From contig JAVTLE010000011.1 of NCBI GenBank assembly GCA_033439295.1, positions 2,170,082 to 2,234,081 of the forward strand: a DNA stretch of 64,000 bases, written 5' to 3'. A model generated the notes under the pieces. The model did not search any database. It was not told the origin of the DNA and saw nothing but the letters and a program-made list of their open reading frames with translations. This document shows, piece by piece, positions 17,301 to 29,600 of the stretch; position 1 is the first letter of the stretch, and every line of letters begins with the position of its first letter. Source of the DNA: Deuterostichococcus epilithicus (lineage: Eukaryota; Chlorophyta; Trebouxiophyceae; Prasiolales; Stichococcaceae). The translations under genes were made by a program, and so were the position numbers.

Positions 17301-18745
17301 ATGCAGTGGCAACTCGCACTTAGGTTTGACCACGGTAGTTACTGACAGCAACATCCTGCTGGTCGTCATGCGCCTCAATGCCTGTGCACTCTCTCTGTGT
17401 TCGAACCATTGCAGCATCAGCTGCTTTCAAGATCGATCTGCACTTGCATTATCACACCATCTTTCTGGTTTTCAGAGTCACCACCATCACGGCCACGATC
17501 ACGGCGACCGGCAGGCGACGACTGCGGCGGCGCGCTTCGGCATCCGCAGCTTCGTCTACTCCCGCCGCAGGCCCTTTCACCCAAGGAGGTGTCAGCAGTT
17601 TGCTCCCATAATTCCCTGAGTACGATATGCCGGCAGATGCAAGCCACAGAGCAACATCACACTGGCCACCAGCAGCGTATGTAGGCGTGTCGGGACATGC
17701 AGCTTGGTTCGCGACTACGTATATCAGCACCCTACACGTTGCATGTCCCTGAGCCTCTTTGTTGGAGCACAGGCTGCAGCACATGGTGCTGCGCTGGCTG
17801 CCAGTGGCCACCAACAAGGCGCTGGAGGGGGTGCGCACCGCGGAGGGCGACTCCCCCATCAAGATGGTGCCCATTTTGCCTTTCTCCTTTCCCGCTTCCT
17901 CTTTCCTCTTTGCACCACCTTTCAAACACAGCATTCTGACTTCTCCTAAACCCAAATCTGATCGTCGATGATGGTGTCTGACTTCCCCTGAACCCAAATC
18001 TGGGGCAGGCCTGCGCCGCTGCCGCGCTAGAGCCAGGACCGACTGTTGCCACGTACGGTGCAGGTGCTGCGGTCCAAGGGCTTCATGTGGCTCAGCCACA
18101 GCCACATGACGGCCTTCTTCTGGAGCCACGCCGGGCAGCACTTCGAGATCCGAGACGAGGGCGACTGGTGCGTCTCGTGTGATCACTTGCATGGCGGTTC
18201 TTCAAAACCCCATGCAGAGATTGAATCAACAGAGCTGACCGGTTCCTCTCGATATGTTGGGATGGTGGCTGGCTGTGGCCTGACAAGTCTTTGCGAGGTT
18301 GTGACCTTGTCCTGCAGGTGGGCGGCGGTACCGGACAAAGAGTGGCCCTTGGAGGGCAAGCAGCGCGATGTTATCCTGTCCGACTTCGACAAGCACGGCC
18401 CCTGGGGCGATCGCCGGTGAGCAGGCCAGCGGCATTGCTCGCGAGCCATCATGCATGCTGGCGTGTGCAACCTGGTGTTGATGCTGATGTTGATGCTGCG
18501 GGGGGCTCACAGCAAGGTGCAAATTCGGTTGGATCTGTTCGAGCCAACCCAGCCGCATCGTCACAAGTTTGCTGTAGTTCCTTCTGACGCGGGGCCACCT
18601 GTGCATGATACGCAGGCAGGAGATCGTGTTCATTGGCGCCAGCATGGACCGCGAGCGCATCGAGGCGCAGCTCGACACTGCACTGGTCACCGAAGATGAG
18701 ATGGCCAGATACGCCGCCAATCGGGCGCCTGAAGCGACACACTAG
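14346..18745 (+). CDS. COG0523 / CobW-family GTPase (ZNG1-like zinc metallochaperone), 14 exons
   Basis: G3E-family GTPase that in characterised members inserts zinc into client enzymes. Exons: 14346-14497, 14895-15003, 15109-15196, 15328-15409, 15667-15760, 16020-16165, 16338-16437, 16667-16831, 17070-17261, 17476-17588, 17773-17866, 18064-18167, 18318-18416, 18616-18745. All are in phase, total 555 aa. Visible motifs: Walker A GFLGAGKTT (48-56), VNDVGAVNVDA, the metal-binding NGCACC (Cys115, 117, 118), LENSGVAEP (Walker B region), NKID (232-235), then a His-rich linker with 17 His between about 313 and 386, and the CobW C-terminal domain (FGIRSFVYSRRRPFHP onward). The start could also be Met29 (14430); the first 28 residues are Ser/Ala-rich, so organelle targeting is possible but unproven. 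Divergent partner of ASF1. Confidence 0.95.
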
Positions 18746-19674
18746 CCCGGCGTACGAGCGCCGGCGCGTGCGGGTTGGCGCCGGCACCTGCAGGATGCGC
18801 TGCAGCTGGGGCGCGGCATTGCACCTTGCCACGACAGACACGCGTGTACCAGTAGGCCCGACGGACCTCTTGGACCCCTTTCGTTGTGCTATGTATATGA
18901 GTCTCCTGTCATGTTTGTACGCTGGCAGCTGGCACATCCGTCGATGCTCGGCGCTGTGCTGGAGCGGTGTCCTGGTTACATGCCAGTTTCCATAGCCCTC
19001 CTTGTCATCAACATGGGCGCGGCATCTGACCTATCTCGCGCAACTCAAGTAGGAAGTGCAGTGCCATGTTGTGATTTTATGCGCTCCAAAGCATGGCGGC
19101 ATGCGACAGGGCTCAGGATGGGCATCCGCGCTCAGTTTCCTCATCATCAGCACCCCGGCCGACAGACGTGGTTTCCAAGAGCGTGGGTCGCAGCACGAGT
19201 CTGCATGTCGATGCTCATGTTGTCATGTTGACATCCCGACTGCAGATGCATCATTGCCAGTTGCATACAGCAAGAAATCAACCAGTCGGCTGCCCATTAA
19301 TTTGACAGCTCGTTGGCGTCATTGCTGGTATCGATCGTCGCTCTGGCCGATGCGGGTATTCTTTGTGCATTCTGTGTCGGGATGGCCACCGATCACTTAA
19401 AGTCAAATCTATAGGACCTCTGGACAATAGCCAGCTTGTGATTGCGGGCTGAAGATTTCGGTATGACGACAGCCTTGCCTGTCGGCAGCTTTCAGCTCGC
19501 GGCGATCAGCACTCGAGCAATGTGTGCACAGCGCGCCGCATGCTCAGTTGGCACATCCATCTTCAGAGGGCCTGCCAGCAGACCTTCGAGGCAAATTGTG
19601 CCTGCAGCCTTTGCAGCAGGCGCCTTGCCTAGAGAGCGGTCGCTGAGGTCCGATTTGCAGTTGCCGTGCACTCA
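18746..19674. other. intergenic region, no gene seen
   Basis: Lies between the CobW-family stop and the chosen start of the DUF829 gene. It should contain the CobW 3' UTR and the promoter and 5' UTR of the next gene. I see no conserved coding block or RNA gene here. Confidence 0.5.
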
Positions 19675-22600
19675 ATGGTGCAGGTTGGTCATACACCACG
19701 AACATCTCTGCATTCCCGGCGGTCCCTTCCGGCTGCCCTCGATCCATCGTTTGCAGCCTGCAGGTGCGACAGCCGATCTCCATGGACAGTGCCGCTGCAG
19801 CGGCCGCAGCCGGCCCGCCTGTGCTGCCAGCAGCACCGCACCCTGTGCCGCGCCAGTGCATACAGCAGTGCACCCTGCGGCAAGGCGCGCATCGTGCTCA
19901 TCGGGTGGCTGGGCGCGCAGCAGCGCCACTTTGACAAGTGCGTTTGCTGGCAGCGCCCTCCAATGCGACGTCCTTGCTCCTGCGCTGCTGCTTCGCTGCT
20001 GGGCCTGTCATGTCCGCAGGTGCTGGGTCTGTGTTGATCTTCCGCCTGTCTGCTGCAACCACGCAGGTACATACAGCTGTGGCAGGGCCTGGGGCATGAG
20101 ACGCTGGCCATCCGGCCGCCGACGCCCGCGATTCTGGTGCCGCCCATTGGCGACTGGACGGCAAGCGCTTTCCTGAAGCAGCTGCAGGCGGCTAGTAATG
20201 CGGACCCGCAAAGACCTGTGGTGTTTCACATCTTCAGGTGCATCTCTTCCTGCAAGAGCCATGTTGCAGCACGCCCATCCACTTGAACCAGCACACGACT
20301 GTCGGAAATTTGCTTACCAATGCAGCCGTTGACACGGGCGGTAGCTTACTCCGCGTGCAGCAAGGCAACAGTGTTTTCAGACAGGGACACAACATACCAT
20401 GTCCACAGGCTCATCTCGCAGCGGCTAGTGGGCCGGCTGATGGGGAGCCGAACCGTGCGCCAGAAGCCAGGCGCACACGCCGTCGACTTCAGGCGGTGTA
20501 GCTGGCAGTCTTCCAGGTAGGTAGTTCCTCCTCTATCTCTGGCGCTCGGCGCCTGGCGCCCGCCCGCGCTGGTGTATTGCGGACAGCAAGCTACCAGCGC
20601 TCCGCGCGCCAACTGCTGGCATGAAACGTCTGCAGGGCAACGACAAGGAGTAATCTGTCAGACGAGTGGCTGCGGCACCATCCGCACAAAACAGCAGCCA
20701 CTCGTCGACGGAGCATTCCACGTCATCGCCTTGCAGACATTTGATGCCGGCAGTTGGCGCACAGAGCGCTGGTGGCTTGCTACCTGCATGCATAGGCGGC
20801 GGCGGGGAGCCAGGCGCCGGGCGCCAGAGATGGAGGAAGCACTACCTACCTGGTACACTGCCAGGCTGCACCGCCGGAAGTCAAAGGCGTCGGCGCCCGG
20901 CTTGTGCTGCAGGCTGCGGCCCCCCATCAGGTGGCCGACCAGCCGCGGCGGGAAGACCTTGTGCACATAGAAGGTCGTGTCCCTCTTTTTGAACACAATG
21001 TGCTTCTGCTGCACACGGAGCAAGCTGGCGCCCGTGTCGAATGGTACGTCGGTGATCAAACTGCCGACAATGGTGTGCTTGTCTAAATGGAGGGGCGTGC
21101 TGCAAATTTGCTGCTGCTCCGACATCATGCGGTGCATTCAGTCAAGGCACCGCACACAGACAGCCCGTTGCAGAAGTGTAGACGGCCAGCACTCATAGTA
21201 GAAGCGCACGGATCTGCATCAGCGTGCGTCTGCCGCGACATGCCAAATACATGCCGCCAGCATGGGGTCTCCTCCTGCCGTGTTTTCCGTCAGCAATCAC
21301 GCTGTTGCCAGAGTGGGGGACTGTGTTCGGAGGGCACTGCCCAGCTTGTCACAGAGCTTCCCACACGCCCACACTGGGATGCCTGACGAGATGCTGGCGC
21401 ACCGCTCAGCACGCCTCTCAGCTCGCTGCTCAGCTCGCTGCTCAGCACAGTGCGACACCCGGGGACCCACGCACCGCTGCTGCAGCAACGCAGGCTTCCT
21501 GTTTCTGGGCACCCTGCTGCGGCTGGCAGCGCTGTCGCCGCGGGCGCGGCCAGGGGGTGAGCCGCCAGAGGTTGACGCGACCCGTGGCACTGGAAGGAGC
21601 AGTGTGGGACCAGGGATGGGCCGACTGGACGGCATTATTCTGGACTCAGCGCCGGCGCCCATCACCCCGGACATCGCCGCCAGGTAGGTCAATGGCTCTG
21701 GGTATTGCCTGATCTGCGTGCTGGCCATTGCGCCTGCGCTTTGAGCTGCAAATGAGCTGCAGATCCTGGGTCTCAGCATGAGGGTTGCACAACCTCAAGC
21801 GAAGCTGCAACTGTACCAAATGCACCAGTGGCATGGCAGCGGGCAATGCTGTCGCGTTCTGGTGTCGGACCCCGAGTGCTATCCGCCATCAAATCGTAGG
21901 CTGTTGTGGGATCGTACGACACCTGCTGCAGTGCTCTTTCGCACCATGTCCAGATTCTGATGTGCGCAGAGGCTTCACGGCGGCGGTGCTGTCGCAGCCA
22001 GCACTGGGCATCGAGGCACGACATCCTCGCCTGGTGCGCGCCATGGCGGCGCCGCTGTCGTCGCTGCTACGGGCGCAGCCAATCACGCGCCGCAGCGCAG
22101 AGGTGGAACTCCTTCATCCTCTTAGGCGTCAGCCTCTGCCGCTCGACAACTTGACAGCATATTTGCGCGACTGTGGCAATGTGTCCAGCGCCACGGTCGG
22201 TCGGCGTGGTGCCAGCCCAGCTGACGGCGCGTAGGCCTGCCACGTGAACTGGAGGTACAGGCTCGCAGTAACATCTTGGTGTGCCTTCTGCCCAACTGCA
22301 GGTGTGGGCAGCCTGGGGCGTCGACTTGGCAGCAGCGTGCGCAGGGCATGCGGCACCGGCGCTGCTGGTTCCGTCCGGTGTGCAGGACCGGCTTCCAGCG
22401 GCGACGCCGCAACAGCGAGGGCAGCAGCAGCAGCAAGTGCCAGCAGCGCAGCCGGCACAGCCACCGCCCCCGGGCAGCCACTCGCAAGCTTCTCTTCATG
22501 GTCAAGACCAGGCACCAGGCAGCAGCTGGCATGCGCAGCTGACTCGGCTGGCGGCCGCGGCGCCCGCCTGCCCGCAGCTGTGCCTCTACTCTGAGGCTGA

Positions 22601-23055
22601 TGTGCTCATCCCGCCTGCGGACATCCAAGCCTTTGCGGCAGCACAGGTTGGTGTCCTTCTGTCTGAGCTTCACTGCAGATTGCTTCCTGCCATCACTTGT
22701 TGCAGTCTTCCCAGACGATGACGGGTGCCTGTCTCCCTGTATCCCGCCTGTTCGGCGCAATACGCGGCACGTTTTGATGTCCCGTTTCAAGCAATGCTGC
22801 CCCATCGCTGGCGCTATGCACAAAATGCTGTGCTTGCATGACTTGCAAGTGCATGCTCAGCTGGCTGCTTCCCAAGGTGCCGCATGTTCGTGTCACATGT
22901 CTTACATGCGCCGCTTCGTTGCTGCGCAGGATGCGCGGGGCGTGCAGGTGAGGACACACGCGTGGCAGGACACGGCGCACTGCGAGCACTTCCGGCTGCA
23001 CCCGGAAGAGTACACACAGCAGCTTCGGGGCTTTGTGAAGGGTTTGCAGGTTTAG
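19675..23055 (+). CDS. DUF829 / TMEM53-family alpha/beta-hydrolase-like protein, 6 exons
   Basis: Exons: 19675-19937, 20067-20237, 21486-21683, 21970-22102, 22302-22646, 22930-23055, in phase throughout, about 411 aa. Family landmarks: VLIGWLGAQQRHFDKYIQLW near residues 76-95, FHIFSNAGFLFL (Ser in a nucleophile-elbow position), ILDSAPAPI (Asp), PQLCLYSEADVLIPPADI, and HCEHFRLHPEEY (His) near the end. Ser, Asp and His sit in the order of an alpha/beta-hydrolase triad. A Gln/Pro-rich loop of about 45 residues interrupts exon 5. The first 70 residues are Arg/Ser/Ala-rich and could be a chloroplast or mitochondrial transit peptide; this start is tentative because the N-terminus is not conserved. 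Intron 2 (20238-21485) carries a long inverted repeat. In animals TMEM53 is a nuclear-envelope protein; the algal substrate is unknown. Confidence 0.88.
20264..21104. repeat. long inverted repeat (near-palindrome) inside DUF829 intron 2
   Basis: The left arm (about 20264-20672) and right arm (about 20695-21104) are reverse complements over nearly their full length, roughly three quarters identical by eye. At the centre GACGAGTGGCTG (20661-20672) pairs exactly with CAGCCACTCGTC (20695-20706) around a 22-base loop. Each arm, read toward the centre, has a similar open frame: STPxHLxxHTxVGxLxT, then DTG(G/A)SLLRVQQ, RLVG(R/H)LMG and FDFRRCS, ending at an identical CCAGGTAGGTA that looks like a splice donor. 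The protein-level similarity suggests both arms came from one coding exon copied in inverted, tail-to-tail orientation. The left arm has one frame slip relative to the right. Confidence 0.85.
21408..21446 (+). repeat. short tandem repeat in DUF829 intron 2
   Basis: Three imperfect units of about 13 bases (CTCAGCTCGCTGCTCAGC type) lie just before exon 3. Simple low-complexity repeat. Confidence 0.6.
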
Positions 23056-23614
23056 TGGCGCCTCACGCTGCACGACGGGCTACAGGCCATTTGTGACATG
23101 GCAAAATGGTCGGGCTGCTTTGACAGCCTTCTGTCAAGTGATGCATGCAGGACGAGAAGCATCACTCACAAATATTTGTATGCAATCACCTTTATTCGAC
23201 ACGTTGCTCGGTCAAGCCGCCAGACTGCAGCATTGACAGAGTGCTAGATGGTCATCAATGACGTCAGCCGCATTTGGAAACGACCATCAACCGCTGGCAA
23301 ACAAGACTCCACTGCTGTTTGGCTGGCAACGACTCATTTTTACACTTCTGCCCGGTGTATCGCCTTCCTGCAAGACGACACTGGCATTCCAGGCCGTCTT
23401 CATTACGAAATCCAGCCATGGCCATGGCAGCTTATGCAGCCTGCTGCAGCCTGCCGTCCTGTAGAGCTGCCGCCATCAACCCCGCCGTCTTGCGGGCAGG
23501 AACGTCCAGCCGGGGCGACAGCCACCCCAACATACCACGACCGTCAGCTCCCCGGCAGCTGCAGCAGTGCGAACGCTGCGAGCTGCGGGCGGCGGCGTCC
23601 AGCCAGGGCGGCAG
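23056..23614. other. 3' regions of convergent DUF829 and RUN-PX-RH genes
   Basis: About 560 bp between two facing stop codons. No conserved coding block; probably the two 3' UTRs. The part near 23460-23610 is GC-rich and Ala/Pro-coding in several frames, but this is compositional. Confidence 0.5.
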
Positions 23615-26600
23615 CTATTTGCCGCCCTCAGCCGCCGGTGACTCCAGCAGCGCAGTCGCCGCCAGCTGTGCCGCTTTATGGGCGGCAGCGTCCAGCCAGG
23701 GCGGCATGCGCGCAAAGGCGCCGCCCGACAGGTCCGCCAGCTCGGACAGGGACCAAAAGTCGGCGCCCTCCAGCAGGTGGCGCTTGGGGCCGGCCGCCGC
23801 CAGCAGCCGCTCCACCTGCAGTTTGGCAAAGGAGGGTCACATGAGGAGTGCACTGCACGTGGGCTGGAAGTGGGGTTTGTCTCCTGCAGCCGGACGATCT
23901 GCAGCGGGCCGCTTGCTGTGCCGATGGCCGCGCCAGTGGCCGCAAGTGCACAGCCAGAACCCAGCAGATGTTGCAATTCGCCCTGAGCTGTATTGCGCAG
24001 CAAACCTGCGCATTGCGGATCCCAACGATGGAGTGTGCCGACTCCTGCCGACCATGTGCCCTGCCGCTGCACTGATGGCAATGGCATGCGGGATCCATTG
24101 CTGCGGCAGGTCATTCTCAAAGGCACAGCTGGCGTTGCCGGGGCGCTTTTCGCGTCCCAGTAGCAGGCCACCAGATGCCAGAGCTGTACCTTCGCGGCTG
24201 CGTCAGGCCCGTGGCCCCGTGCAGCAGCGAGTGCCCGCGCCGCTTTGAGCCGCAGCTCGTGAGCACGCGCCAGGGTGGGCACGCGTGCATAAAGCCCCGG
24301 CGCCACGGCACCCACCGCCACCAGCGGCTGCCGGTAGGTGCTGCCCAGAAAATCCGCGGCGTTGTCGCACACTGCGGAGGTGTTCACACAAGGTTTAAAA
24401 AAATAAAAAAAATTAAAAAAAAATTGTAGAATTCATGCATTCACAGGAATGGTGCTGGCGGGGTGGGGAGGGGTGTGTGTTTGAGTGGGGGTTTAGTGCC
24501 GAGAGGCACAGGAAAAATTGGGAAATACGGCTTGTCGAAGACAGCGCTCGGGAGGCTTTAGTAAAAGGCGAAAGCCTCGTACGGCAACAGAGCTGACCTC
24601 GCCGTTGGTGTCATTCAGGGAAAGGTGGAAATTATATGGGACAACTTCCGAAGCCTGTGTGGGGCCGGGTTATGGGTTTCCGGGCCATCAAGGCTTCAGA
24701 GACGTGGTCCACCTTCGGGCTGATGTGCGATGGCTTTGCCGAGTACGTGCTTCAACAACACGACTTCTGCAAGATGTTGACCAAGGATTACCTGGTCGGG
24801 GCGTGAAGTCCCAGGCATGCAGCGCACGCGCCGGCAGCCGCGCCGTCCGCCCGGTATGGCAGCGCTTGCAGAACAGACCGCCGGTGTACTCGCAGAGTCG
24901 CGGCCCCTGCACCAGACACAAACACCAAACTTTAAATACGATCGTAGATGGCATGTGTTGCTCAGGGTACGGTTGCGCCGACCTGGGGGGCCTTTTCCTT
25001 GAACCCTGCCTGCAATCCGTGAGTGCCGCCATTTTCCACATTTCTGCAGACCCCTTGCGGACAGCAGGAATAAGTCTTGTCAGATGAAGTCCAGGTGTTT
25101 TACATGCTTCTGGACGATCGCAAGTGAGTGCTATAGCAAGTTTGTCACGTCACCTTTGACGCGCCGGCCAGCAGTCCAGCGCCGCCAGCTGCCGGCGGCA
25201 GCGGCGCGCGGCACCCGGCGCACCCGCCGCCCTGCATCATCAGCACTTCTGATGCTGGTCGCGACGGCGGCGGGTCCGTCAGCAGGCGCAGCGAGCCGCC
25301 ATAGCCGGGAAGCGGCGCCAAGCCCGCAGCTGCTTCTGCTGCCTCCGCGGCGCCGTCGGAGCCGCCTGGGCTGGCACTGCTACCACGGCCCTTCACCCAG
25401 CCTGCAAGCCAGGCCTAATTGTCAAGACTGGCAGACGCCCATCTGCCTAGCCAAAAACGAACGAGCAGCGCCTGTCCCACACAGCGTCAGACTGTGAACC
25501 GCAAGAATGCCAAGCAGAAGACGTTTGTGAGGGTGCGATTGTAAAACTATGTCTCATGACTCACGGCACAGAATGCTGTCAAGACTCAGACTGTGCAGAA
25601 ACGCGTCCAGTCACATGCAAAGCTCACGCAGCGGAGCCTTCCAGCCGGGCGCCTTGGCCGGCGCGCTGGCCGGCTGTGGCTGCAGGAAGGCGAGGAAGGC
25701 CGGCGCAGCGCGCGGCAGCGGCCCCCCTGCAGCAGGCGGAGGCGCCGCCAGTAGGTCCGCCAGGCAGCGCTCCAGCAACGCCCTGCGTGCGGAGACCACC
25801 TCTGGCGCCAGCCTGCGTCGCATGCACCCACTCCTGAGAAGATGCTCAGAGCCCTGGCTGGCTTGGAGCCGGTATGCCTGATCAAACGAAAGCAATCGGG
25901 ACCTGTAGACGTGCAGGAAGCGGCAGCTGCATCCACAGCCTGAAATCTCTAAGCATGTGATGCGGCTTGATGCAGGGATGCGCGCCTGCTAGCGCCTGTG
26001 ATGGACCGCGCTTTGGACATATCGCCCCATGCTGCTGGCAGCCCGTCAGGCCCTGCCGCCGCCAGCAGCGCTGTCCGTAGCGCCTGAGTGCATGTTGTGC
26101 ACACTACTGCTTCAAAACTGCATCACTCGGCGCCGTACGTGCTGCAGTGGCACGACAGTGCAGCCTCCGCAAGTCCACAGGCCAGATTGCACACAAGCGC
26201 ACAGTTCATACCGCGCACTGTGGAGCGCCAGACACAGGGAAAGGAATACGCAACTGACAAGAGCAACAGCCAGGAGACCGTGTCTCCTCCGGCAGGTTGG
26301 ACAGCTCTCTCAGCATGGCGGACCCACCTGGAAGTCGCTGAAGCGCCGGGCGACTTCCCAGGAGCCGCCACCCTCGGCTTCCACCGCCAGCCGGTATGCC
26401 GTGAACTGCTGCCGCCCCTCGCCACGCTGCTCCGCCGCCGCCACCCGCACCTGTGGCAACCAGAAGCAGGACACTATAGCAGGGCGTTCTGGGTTGCGAA
26501 GGCGATGACCCGGCTTGAAAAAGCGACTTCCGGCTCAAATCCAGCCCGCCAGACATGTTGACAGCACGTTCCCCAACAGTGGCAGCAACGAGGCGTCTTG

Positions 26601-29600
26601 CAGACTGTCCAACGGACCTGCCGCTTCACGAAGTCTGAAGGGCTTCAAACGACTTGCAAGTGGGTTGAATGCTTACGCTGATGACGTCAAAGGCTGGGGC
26701 CGCTCCAGTGTCTGCTGTCCGCCCTGCCATGGCCGCAGCGAATGCCGAGCTGGATGCCACGGATGTGGGGCTGCCGAGCTCCCTGCGATCCAGACAGAGT
26801 TGGCCTCGAGGCCCATGTCGGCATTCCTAAATGCTGTCAACAGCACAGTATGAACAGCCCTGATGCACCAGACGTGGCCTGGCAATAATTCCTGGGTGCA
26901 CAGGAGGCATTGAAGACGTGCTGCATCGGAACAACAGAAGGCACGCTCCAGCGACCTGGATCGACGACCTTGTCGTGCTCTGTTTCAGGGTGTGGTCCGA
27001 CTCACCTGGCCGAGAATGAGGCGTCTGAGGAGGCGTCGGCGACACTGAGGCCGCCCTCGAAGCCCATCAAGACCTGGCTCATGTCCTGCACAGCATTTTG
27101 GCGCCGCTGTCGGCTGTTGACTGTGCAGAGTAGTAGGGCCGACAGCAAGACAGCGCGACCGTGCACAAGGGCAAACGCAGCCTTGGAAGGGAGCCGGGCT
27201 TGAGGCGTGGTCCAAGCCCTTCTTGTCCAGCGTTTGCAGGGTTTTGGAACGTTGTTTCGCGATCTAGCATGCACACCTCGAGGAGGCCGCCGTCGCCGCT
27301 GAAAGGGCTGTGGCCGCCGTCCGCTTCGGCGGCGTCCATCGCCGCCGCTGCCGCCAGATCGGCCGCAAGGTCGCGCCGGGCCTCCCGCTTCCGCGCGGCG
27401 CCCGGCACATCGGGCAGCTGCAGCAGCATGATGGCAGTTGAAGGGGGACCACCACTGGAAATCAATCTCCGGAGTGTCCTGAACCCTGCGCAGATGCCTG
27501 CGCAGTCATTCGCAATGGCTGTGACACGCCGGCCATGATGTATGCGAACGGTGCTGCACAGGCTTGCACCCTCCCTGCAACTGCGAGCCAGTGCATCATA
27601 GTACGATCGCGCAAGACACCCGCACGCCGTGGACAACACCGCTCATTGGCCATGCGCACCTCCAATGGTGCCGCACTGCCGCCCTCCAGGGCGTCACCGA
27701 GCCCATGGTCCTTCAGGTAGCGCCGAATACGCTCCTGATCCTCTGCGGACGCAGCCTCGTCAGACTGGCCTGCCGCGTCTGCCTCGCTGCCAGCCAAGCC
27801 CGTTGGCATTGCGAAGCCGCCCACTGGCCGGCTGCCTGGTGTGCCCGCAGCCGACTCAGCACAACCGTGTTCCGCATCGTCTCGTGCCTCTGACGAGGCG
27901 GCGCCCGCGGCGAGCATTGCCGTGATCTGGCTGTACGACAGCTCGTCCTGCTGCTCTGCCGCCGGCGCCGCCGCTGATGGCACCGGCGTGTGTGCAGCTG
28001 CCTGGCCCGCCTTGGGGCTGCTGCTCGCCGGCGCGGCTGCGCCTGCAGCGCCGCCCTTGGCGGCGGCAGCGGGCGCCGCGATGCGATGCCGCGGCACCTC
28101 TGGCAGATCCAGAGCTTCTTCGTCTGCGCTGTTGCCGCCGCTGCTACTGCCGCTGCTGCTGCGGCTACTGCTCGAGGCCGTGTCAGAGGCCACACTTGCC
28201 GCCTCGCTGCTGCTGCCGCTACCGTCACCGCCAGCGCCGCTCCGCAGCACATGCTCCAACGCTGCATCGGAGGCGACGGAAACCGCCGACAGGTCGGACA
28301 GGCTGTCTGATCGAGCCGCCTGCACGCCGCCGCCGCCGGTTGCGTCGAGGGCGGCCAGCGCTCCGTCTAGCGCTGACTGCGCGTGTGCCACGGCGACTGC
28401 TGAGCTGGCGCCCGCTGCCTCGGCATCGGCACGCCGCGCCGCCGCTGGCCCTGCTGCTGATGCTGCCGTCGGGCCCGGCAGCGTGCCCGACTCGCCTCGG
28501 CCGGTCTGGTCTGTAGCAGCGGATGTGTTGCCGGACTTGTCGTCCCGCTCTGGGCTGAGGCTGCCTGGCACCGCCAACTGCGTAAAGTCGGGCAGCGGCA
28601 GCCCCCCGTCCGCTCCTGCTGACCCTGGATGTCGTGCCTCGGCTGCCGAGGGTGCGGGCTGCGCTGCCCCGCCGGTCGCTGCGGAGTTTGCAGCCGGAGA
28701 CTGTTCCCTGGCAGTCCTGCCGTTGCCGCCGCCGCTGCCGCCGCCTCGGCGGAGCTGGCCTGCGAATGGCAGCAACCGCGGTGCTGCAGCATCCCAACTC
28801 AGCAGTCACTCCAAGACTTTTGTACAGCCACGGGTTTGCACGGGCCAATCATGGCCTTTCTGATGGTCCTTTAGATAGTCAGTTGGCCATCATGGGTGCT
28901 TGGCATGTCCACGGTGGGTCCATGTGCACACACACTGACCAGCGATTGATTCGATTGAAAGGCCTTCAGCTTGTGTGCGGATGTCATCAGCTTTGAGATT
29001 CCCCATCCCTCGCGGAGCGCACCGCTGAGCTGCCTGGAGGGCATCGCGTCCGGCTCCAGGAGCCGCGCAAAGTCGCCGTCGGCGGCGGCGGGGTCCAGCG
29101 ATGGCGCCGCCCGCATCGGGCTGACCGCGGCGTCCGGCTCCAGCATCTGCTGACATGGCACATCGGTCAAATCCATCGTGTCGGCCATGACACAGCCGTG
29201 GTGAGAGCTTGGAGTGCAGGCTCCAGCTCCCAGCCAGGCAGGGTGGCTATGCGGGCTGGAGCGCTGGCCCTGAACAGCCGAGGTCGGAGCAGATCAAGGC
29301 GGCACCCTGTCGATGTACGTGCTTGTTACTTGACGAAGGCATGTACTGTCCCGTTGTGCGAGGTCCCGCAAAGCCTGGACGGAAGGGCCTGCACCTGAGG
29401 TGCTGAGATGGACGGAGCAGGCTGCCACTCTGCCGGCGCCGGCGCCGGCATGTCGTGCTGCTTCAGGAGCATGGCCAGGAAGTCGAGGTCGCCGCCTGTC
29501 GCGCCTGCGGAGGCACGACAGCATTGAGCAGCAAGTTCGATGGCATCAACTGATGGCGTCAAGAGCGGCAGCTACGATATCAGAGCGGAAGCCGCGGTCG

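Noticed and set aside
20300-20360. DTG(A/G)S motif in the inverted-repeat arms, resembling an aspartic-protease active site and so a possible retroelement protease
   Set aside because: The motif occurs without the other conserved protease features, and no reverse transcriptase, integrase or terminal repeats are nearby. Chance resemblance is more likely.
24396-24425. A-rich run on the plus strand as a retroposon poly(A) tail
   Set aside because: On the gene strand it is a polypyrimidine tract directly before a working acceptor, and no target-site duplication or upstream retroposon body was seen.
27841-28863. Long plus-strand open stretch over the Ala/Ser-rich region
   Set aside because: Shadow of the minus-strand Ser/Ala/Asp-rich linker of the RUN-PX-RH gene; its composition is that of antisense GC-rich codons.
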